From contig NZ_VFOX01000001.1 of NCBI RefSeq assembly GCF_006716345.1, positions 248,001-312,000 of the forward strand: a stretch of 64,000 nucleotides of DNA. Direction: 5' to 3'. The notes under the pieces were generated by a model. That model was not told the DNA's origin and made no database searches. It worked only from the letters and a program-made list of their open reading frames with translations. The DNA comes from Microbacterium saperdae. GTDB lineage: Bacteria > Actinomycetota > Actinomycetes > Actinomycetales > Microbacteriaceae. The position numbers and the translations under genes are program-made. Of this stretch, positions 59,411-64,000 are shown one piece after another; the first letter of the stretch is position 1, and each line of letters opens with the position of its first letter.

Positions 59411-59439
59411 TTGACGCCGAACCGGTTAAGTGGTTTTAT
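59411..59439 (+). promoter_or_regulatory. promoter of the sugar ABC operon with built-in LacI operator
   Basis: -35 TTGACG at 59411-59416, 17-base spacer, -10 TTTTAT at 59434-59439. The palindrome AACCGGTT (59420-59427) lies within the spacer, so bound LacI would block RNA polymerase. Confidence 0.7.
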
Positions 59440-59544
59440 GAATCTCAGGTAGCCGCAGCCCGGCGCTACCTGCACCGCACCGCATCACATCCCGTGCATG
59501 CGGCGGCACATCCATGCACGTACACATCCATGACTGGAGTTTCG

Positions 59545-60909
59545 ATGAAGAAACGAGCGCGTTCTCTCGGCGCAGTGATCCTGGTGACGGGGCTTGTCGC
59601 CCTCGCCGGATGCAGCGCCGCGGAATCCGGCGGCGACGACGACGGATCGGTCACGATCACGATCGGCAACCTGCCTTCGACCGAGCAAGCAGCATCGAGG
59701 GACGCCATCCTGGCGCAGATCAAGGCCTTCCAGAAGAAGTACCCCGACATCACCGTCGAGGCCGAGGAGACCTACTGGGACCCGGCGACATTCAACGCCA
59801 TGGTGGCCGGCGGCACGATGCCGACGGTGCTGACGGTACCGATGACCGAGATCCAGAGTCTCGGACAGCGCGGGCAGATCGCTGACATCTCGGCAGAAGT
59901 CGAGGCGAGTGAGACGCTCAGCGCCCTGAACCCGACGATCATGACGACGGTGACCGGCCCCGAAGACGAGATCTTCGGTGTTCCCATCAACGTCTACAGC
60001 CAAGGCCTCATGTTCAACCGCGCGATCTTCGAAGAGGCCGGTCTCGACCCGGACGCTCCGCCCACGACGTGGGCCGAGGTGGCTTCTGCGGCGAAGACCA
60101 TCACCGACAAGACCGGGGTGCCAGGACTGGTGCTCATGACGAGCGGCAACCTCGGTGGGTGGACGCTCACCGGAATGACGTACGCGTTCGGGGACCTGAT
60201 GGAGACCAGCGAAGACGGCACGCCCGTTGCGAACGTCGACAATGACAGCGCCATCGCGGCACTCGAGTTCATCCAGGACGCGCGCTGGAAGGACAACTCC
60301 CTGGGCGCCAACTTCATCATGACCTCAGACGACTCGCGCAACGAGTTCGGAGCCGGACGCGCCGGAATCGTCATCTCCGGCACGGATCTCTACGGAGACT
60401 CCGTGGTGAACCGGGGGATGGATCCGCAAGACTTCGGTCTCGCTCCCATGCCGCAGGCCGAGGGTGGTCTCGGTGCGCTCGGCGGCGGAAACGTCCAGGT
60501 CGTCAGCGCCACCGCGTCCGCGGAACAGCGCGATGCGGCGACGAAGTGGATCGACTTCGCGCAGATCGCCCGCTTCACCGACGAGGACCAGGCGGTCGCG
60601 GCGGCGAAGGCGGAGTCGGCCGACGGTCTGCCGGTCGGTGCTCCGGGTCTTCCTCTCGTCGGCGCTGATCTCTTCGCGCAGTACAACGAGTGGATCGCGC
60701 CGTACGTCAACGTGCCCACCGAGAACTTCGAGTTGTACGCCAGCACGGTGGAGACGATCCCTCTCGTGCCCGAGCCGAGCCAGCACGCGCAGGAGCTCTA
60801 CGCCGCCCTCGATCCGGTCGTCCAGGCTGTCCTCACACGAGAGGACGCCGACATCCGCGCCCTTCTGGGTGACGTTCAGACGCAGATGGAGACGCTGCTC
60901 GCCGATTGA
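59545..60909 (+). CDS. sugar ABC transporter solute-binding lipoprotein
   Basis: A 454-residue extracellular binding protein (SBP_bac_1 type). Signal peptide with lipobox LVALAGC, lipidated Cys at 23, then an acidic linker and the binding domain. ATG 59545 is chosen because GGAG lies 7 bases before it and the signal then has a normal length; the frame is open to 59494. First gene of the transporter operon behind a LacI-controlled promoter. Confidence 0.9.
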   Translation: MKKRARSLGAVILVTGLVALAGCSAAESGGDDDGSVTITIGNLPSTEQAASRDAILAQIKAFQKKYPDITVEAEETYWDPATFNAMVAGGTMPTVLTVPMTEIQSLGQRGQIADISAEVEASETLSALNPTIMTTVTGPEDEIFGVPINVYSQGLMFNRAIFEEAGLDPDAPPTTWAEVASAAKTITDKTGVPGLVLMTSGNLGGWTLTGMTYAFGDLMETSEDGTPVANVDNDSAIAALEFIQDARWKDNSLGANFIMTSDDSRNEFGAGRAGIVISGTDLYGDSVVNRGMDPQDFGLAPMPQAEGGLGALGGGNVQVVSATASAEQRDAATKWIDFAQIARFTDEDQAVAAAKAESADGLPVGAPGLPLVGADLFAQYNEWIAPYVNVPTENFELYASTVETIPLVPEPSQHAQELYAALDPVVQAVLTREDADIRALLGDVQTQMETLLAD

Positions 60910-61901
60910 GCGAGCCGTCGCCCGAGACAGAAGCAGCCCGAATGACAACTGAAATCTCGAGGCGATCGCCTTCATCGTCCGTGGTCCGAGTGGCACCAGC
61001 CCCTCGGGCCACGGGCCCGCTCCGCCGCTGGTTCACCGGTGGGGGAGCGGCCGCCCTGGCGTTCTCCCTTCCGATGATCCTCGCGTTCGGCTTCTTCTCC
61101 TGGTGGCCGATCCTCAACAGCCTGATCCTCAGCTTCCAGCAGACCAATCTCGTCGACCCCGCGGTGTGGGTCGGGCTGTCCAACTTCGCCGCCGTGTTCG
61201 CCGACCCTCTGGTGGCGAAGGCGGCGATGAACACCCTGTGGTTCACGGTGCTCTCCGTGGCGGTCGGGTTCCCGCTCCCCATCCTTCTCGCGGTGGCGAT
61301 CGGCGAGCTTCGCCGGACGCGCTCGATCGCCAGCGGATTCGCCTACCTTCCGGTGATCATCCCGCCCGTGGTGTCGGTGCTCATCTTCAAGCAGTTCTAC
61401 GATCCGTCGTCGACCGGCTTGCTCAACACGCTGCTGGCCGGGGTCGGTCTCGGACCCGTGCCGTGGTTGCAGACCGCGGCGACCGTGATGCCCAGCATCG
61501 TCATCCAGGCGACCTGGGCGGGCTTCGGCGCAGCGACGATCATCTACATCGCCGCGCTGGCTGCGGTCAGCCCTGAGCTCTACGAAGCCGCCGAACTCGA
61601 CGGAGCTTCGATCCGGTCGCGCATCTGGCACGTGACGCTGCCGCAGATGCGGAGCGTGATGCTGATCATGCTCCTGCTGCAGATCATCGGCGCATTCCAG
61701 GTCTTCACCGAACCGTTCGTCATGACCCGCGGCGGACCCGAGAACAACACCCTCACGATTCTGATGCTGATCTACAACTACACCTTCATCTCAGGGGACT
61801 ATGGGCGCGCGGCAGCGCTGAGCCTCATTCTCGCGGCGATCCTCGCGCTCGTCTCGCTCCTGTATCTACGGGCAACGCGCGGCTGGAGCCAGGGAAAATG
61901 A
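60906..61901 (+). CDS. sugar ABC transporter permease 1
   Basis: A 331-residue permease with a polar N-terminal tail of about 45 residues and six transmembrane helices. The EAA loop is YEAAELDGASIRSRIWHVTL. The start is TTG 60906 overlapping the binding-protein stop as TTGA; ATG 60942 is the alternative. Confidence 0.87.
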   Translation: MSEPSPETEAARMTTEISRRSPSSSVVRVAPAPRATGPLRRWFTGGGAAALAFSLPMILAFGFFSWWPILNSLILSFQQTNLVDPAVWVGLSNFAAVFADPLVAKAAMNTLWFTVLSVAVGFPLPILLAVAIGELRRTRSIASGFAYLPVIIPPVVSVLIFKQFYDPSSTGLLNTLLAGVGLGPVPWLQTAATVMPSIVIQATWAGFGAATIIYIAALAAVSPELYEAAELDGASIRSRIWHVTLPQMRSVMLIMLLLQIIGAFQVFTEPFVMTRGGPENNTLTILMLIYNYTFISGDYGRAAALSLILAAILALVSLLYLRATRGWSQGK

Positions 61902-62845
61902 CCTCGACGGAACGCCTGTACACGCGTGCGATCAGCACTCGACGAGAGTCTCGCAAGGAGAAGCCCGAGGACACGGACCGGAGCATCCTCTCGATCCATG
62001 ATCGGAGCGGCCGCCTGCGAGGAATGCTCCTGGCGTTGAAGATCGTTCTCCTGGTCGCCCTCGGGGTCATCTCGGTGGGGCCGGTGCTGTGGCTCTTCAA
62101 GTCGGCGACGTCGACGAGCCAGGACATCCTGCGCGAGCCGCTCGGACTCTGGCCCAGCGGCATCCAGTGGGACAACCTGGTTCAGGCCTTCACGACGATC
62201 GAGTTCGGCAAATACCTGACCAACACCCTGATCATCGCGATGGGGACGTGGGCCTTCGGACTGCTCGTCGCGACGACCGGAGCGTACGCGCTCGCGGTCC
62301 TGCGTCCGAAGTACGCGAAGGTGCTCGAGTTCGCCGTCTTGGCGACGCTGTTCGTCCCGGGCGTCGTGACGCTGACCGCGCTGTTCCTGACCGTGCTCGA
62401 CGTCCCGCTGCTGCACATCAATCTGATCAACACCTTCTGGGCGGCATGGCTCCCCGCCTCGGCGTCCGCCTTCAACGTGCTGCTCATGAAGACCTCCTTC
62501 GACTCGATTCCGCGAGAGCTGTTCGAGGCCGCGAGAATCGACGGTGCAGGCGCGACCCGCATCTTCCTGACGATCGTCCTGCCCCTGTCGCGGCCCATCA
62601 TCGGCGTCGTCTCCCTGCTCATCATCATCGCCTCGTGGAAGGACTTCATCTGGCCGATGCTGGTGCTGCCGAATGCTGCTCTGCAACCGCTGTCGGTGGC
62701 ACTGCCGCGGCTGGCGAAGACGGCCGAACTCAGCCTCCTGATGGCGGGCATGTTCCTCTCCGTCGTGATCCCCGTCGCCCTGTTCCTCATCTTCCAGAAG
62801 CAGATCCTCCGATCCTCCGGATCCATGGGAGCGCTGAAGGGATGA
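61898..62845 (+). CDS. sugar ABC transporter permease 2
   Basis: A 315-residue permease with six transmembrane helices after a polar tail of about 40 residues. The EAA loop is FEAARIDGAGATRIFLTIVL. ATGA overlap with permease 1. The matching ATPase is not in the window; such carbohydrate transporters often share a common MsiK-type ATPase. Confidence 0.9.
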   Translation: MTSTERLYTRAISTRRESRKEKPEDTDRSILSIHDRSGRLRGMLLALKIVLLVALGVISVGPVLWLFKSATSTSQDILREPLGLWPSGIQWDNLVQAFTTIEFGKYLTNTLIIAMGTWAFGLLVATTGAYALAVLRPKYAKVLEFAVLATLFVPGVVTLTALFLTVLDVPLLHINLINTFWAAWLPASASAFNVLLMKTSFDSIPRELFEAARIDGAGATRIFLTIVLPLSRPIIGVVSLLIIIASWKDFIWPMLVLPNAALQPLSVALPRLAKTAELSLLMAGMFLSVVIPVALFLIFQKQILRSSGSMGALKG

Positions 62846-62880
62846 CCGCCGTATCGATCTCCGAGGAGACACAGCAATGA
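62842..62880 (+). CDS. possible 12-residue peptide bridging two genes
   Basis: ATG 62842 opens a 12-codon frame (M-T-A-V-S-I-S-E-E-T-Q-Q). Its start overlaps the permease stop as ATGA and its own stop overlaps the next gene's ATG as ATGA. It covers the ribosome site GAGGAG of that gene. It may be only a coupling device or chance. Confidence 0.25.
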   Translation: MTAVSISEETQQ

Positions 62881-64000
62881 CCGGGTCGTCACAGGACTTC
62901 TCCTTCGCATTCAGCCAGGATGGCGCGGGCGCCCTCGTCGCCGGTGCGTCATCCGCCGCCCGCATTCCCGAGGTCGTCGTGATCGGGGTGCGCCGTCGCG
63001 GAGAGCAGTCGATCATCACGGTCGCGGAGACCGACAGCGTCCGATCGCTGAGCGGGTCCGGCGACGCGACTTTCGTCCACCAGGTCACCCCCGACGAGTC
63101 ACTCACCGTCGAGGTGCGGGCGGATCAGGTCGGCGCGGAGACCCATCTCCGCTTCGCCGTCCGCAATGACAGCAGCTTCGTGGTGGAGTGGATCGAACTC
63201 TGCTCCCTCGAGATCGACGGCGGGCTGGTCGGAGACGGTGGGATCGGAACCATCGTCTGGCCCTGGAACGAGGGCGCGCTCATCGAGTCGCTGAGCGACC
63301 GGTCGGGATCATGGTTCGACTATCGCGAGATCCAATACCCCAGTCACGGGGTGGACAGCATCTACCCCGGGGCGATCGAGAGCCAGTTCCTGGCGTACTG
63401 CTCGCCGGCTGGCGGGTTCTATCTCGGCGCCCACGACCCCGCAGGGCGAACGAAGATGATCGACTTCCGGGCGACCCCGCGCGGAGTCGAGCTGGTGATC
63501 CGCCACTACCTCGCCATCGGTGAGGGGGAGAGCCTTCATGTCGAGTACCCCACGGTGATCGCTCCCGTCTCGGGGGACTGGCATGCGGCGGCGGAGATCC
63601 ATCGGCGGTGGCTGGACTCCTCGGGCCACCTCGTCGTTCCTGAAGAGCAGGAGCTGCCCGACTGGTACGCCGAGTCGCCCATCGTCGTCGCTTTCCCCGT
63701 GCGGGGAACCCACGACACCGGGGACATGGCGCCCAACCGCCTGTACCCGCTCGATCGGGCTGCCGCGACCGTCGATGAGATCGGGGAGGCGACTCGCTCG
63801 CAGGTGATGGCGCTGCTGATGCACTGGGAAGGTACCGCGCCGTGGGCACCGCCCTTCGTCTGGCCCCCGTTCGGCGGAGCCGATGCCTTCGGGGCGTTCG
63901 TCGACGATGTCCACGACCGTGGTCATCTCGCCGGCGTGTACTGCAGCGGCTTGGGATGGACGCTCGGCAGCAACCTCCTGGACTACGCGCTCCCTCGGGA
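62877..64000 (+). CDS. large hydrolase-like protein, partial (DUF6259/glycoside-hydrolase type)
   Basis: Runs off the window; 374 codons are visible. After an N-terminal beta-rich domain (residues 1-180, with VGDGGIGTIVWPWNEGALIE), there is WHAAAEIHRRWLDSSG and a start of a barrel-like catalytic domain (VMALLMHWEGTAPWAPPF, GHLAGVYCSGLGWT). This layout resembles DUF6259-type proteins related to alpha-glycosidase families. No signal peptide, so a cytosolic enzyme acting on the imported oligosaccharide is likely. ATG 62877 has GAGGAG at good spacing. Confidence 0.65.
   Translation, partial: MTGSSQDFSFAFSQDGAGALVAGASSAARIPEVVVIGVRRRGEQSIITVAETDSVRSLSGSGDATFVHQVTPDESLTVEVRADQVGAETHLRFAVRNDSSFVVEWIELCSLEIDGGLVGDGGIGTIVWPWNEGALIESLSDRSGSWFDYREIQYPSHGVDSIYPGAIESQFLAYCSPAGGFYLGAHDPAGRTKMIDFRATPRGVELVIRHYLAIGEGESLHVEYPTVIAPVSGDWHAAAEIHRRWLDSSGHLVVPEEQELPDWYAESPIVVAFPVRGTHDTGDMAPNRLYPLDRAAATVDEIGEATRSQVMALLMHWEGTAPWAPPFVWPPFGGADAFGAFVDDVHDRGHLAGVYCSGLGWTLGSNLLDYALPR

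Overview
The window reads as a chromosomal segment of a high-GC Gram-positive actinobacterium, most likely Microbacterium or a close Microbacteriaceae relative. The basis is the 16S rRNA sequence, a 16S-23S spacer with no tRNA genes, GC-rich codon use with frequent GTG/TTG starts and ATGA overlaps, and the presence of ClpC, RadA and cydABDC of actinobacterial type. The genus is inferred by eye and was not checked by alignment.

Layout. 1-1279: a minus-strand operon of twin DUF2975 membrane proteins whose promoter carries repeated CGATAA elements. 1512-8184: housekeeping genes, namely clpC with a ClgR-like box just before its start, an ArgA-like acetyltransferase, a membrane-anchored protein, an SseB-domain protein, radA, and a Cys/His-cluster regulator. 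8275-14061: the cydABDC operon for cytochrome bd oxidase. It shares a 12-base promoter element with the regulator gene just upstream. 14110-14886: a putative Fe(II)/2-oxoglutarate-type oxygenase. 15118-21008: one complete rRNA operon with tandem promoters, boxA elements, 16S, 23S, 5S and two terminator hairpins. 21047-29071: histidine utilisation (IclR regulator, hutH-hutU-hutI, and convergent hutG coupled to a small P-loop ATPase and a DUF445 membrane protein). 29202-31163: a single lower-GC accessory gene of unknown function, the best candidate in the window for something undescribed. 31340-48938: a CsoR-type regulator followed by a large amine-catabolism region. It holds an ethanolamine-type permease, a glutamine-synthetase-like ligase, a gamma-glutamyl amide hydrolase, an aldehyde dehydrogenase, an SDR, a GntR regulator, a spermidine/putrescine-type ABC transporter, an amidohydrolase, and a divergent aminotransferase-mmsA pair with a PucR regulator. 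48993-52291: tRNA-Ser(CGA), a ketopantoate-reductase-like gene, and a MarR-MFS efflux pair. 52587-64000: a carbohydrate region with a TIM-barrel isomerase-like gene, a dehydrogenase, an AraC regulator, a GH51 arabinofuranosidase, an aldose-epimerase-like protein, a LacI regulator, a sugar ABC transporter and a large truncated hydrolase-like gene.

How the genes work together. The carbohydrate block looks like a self-contained regulon. AACCGGTT-centred palindromes lie before abfA, between the epimerase and lacI, and exactly between the -35 and -10 elements of the solute-binding-protein promoter. The model is that oligosaccharide enters through the ABC system, is cut by cytosolic GH51, and relieves LacI repression. 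The amine block is consistent with gamma-glutamylation of an amine, oxidation of the product, hydrolysis of the gamma-glutamyl bond, and disposal of beta-amino-acid carbon through the aminotransferase plus MmsA. The hut genes convert histidine to glutamate, with HutG as the last step. No CRISPR array, insertion sequence, integrase or prophage gene was recognised.
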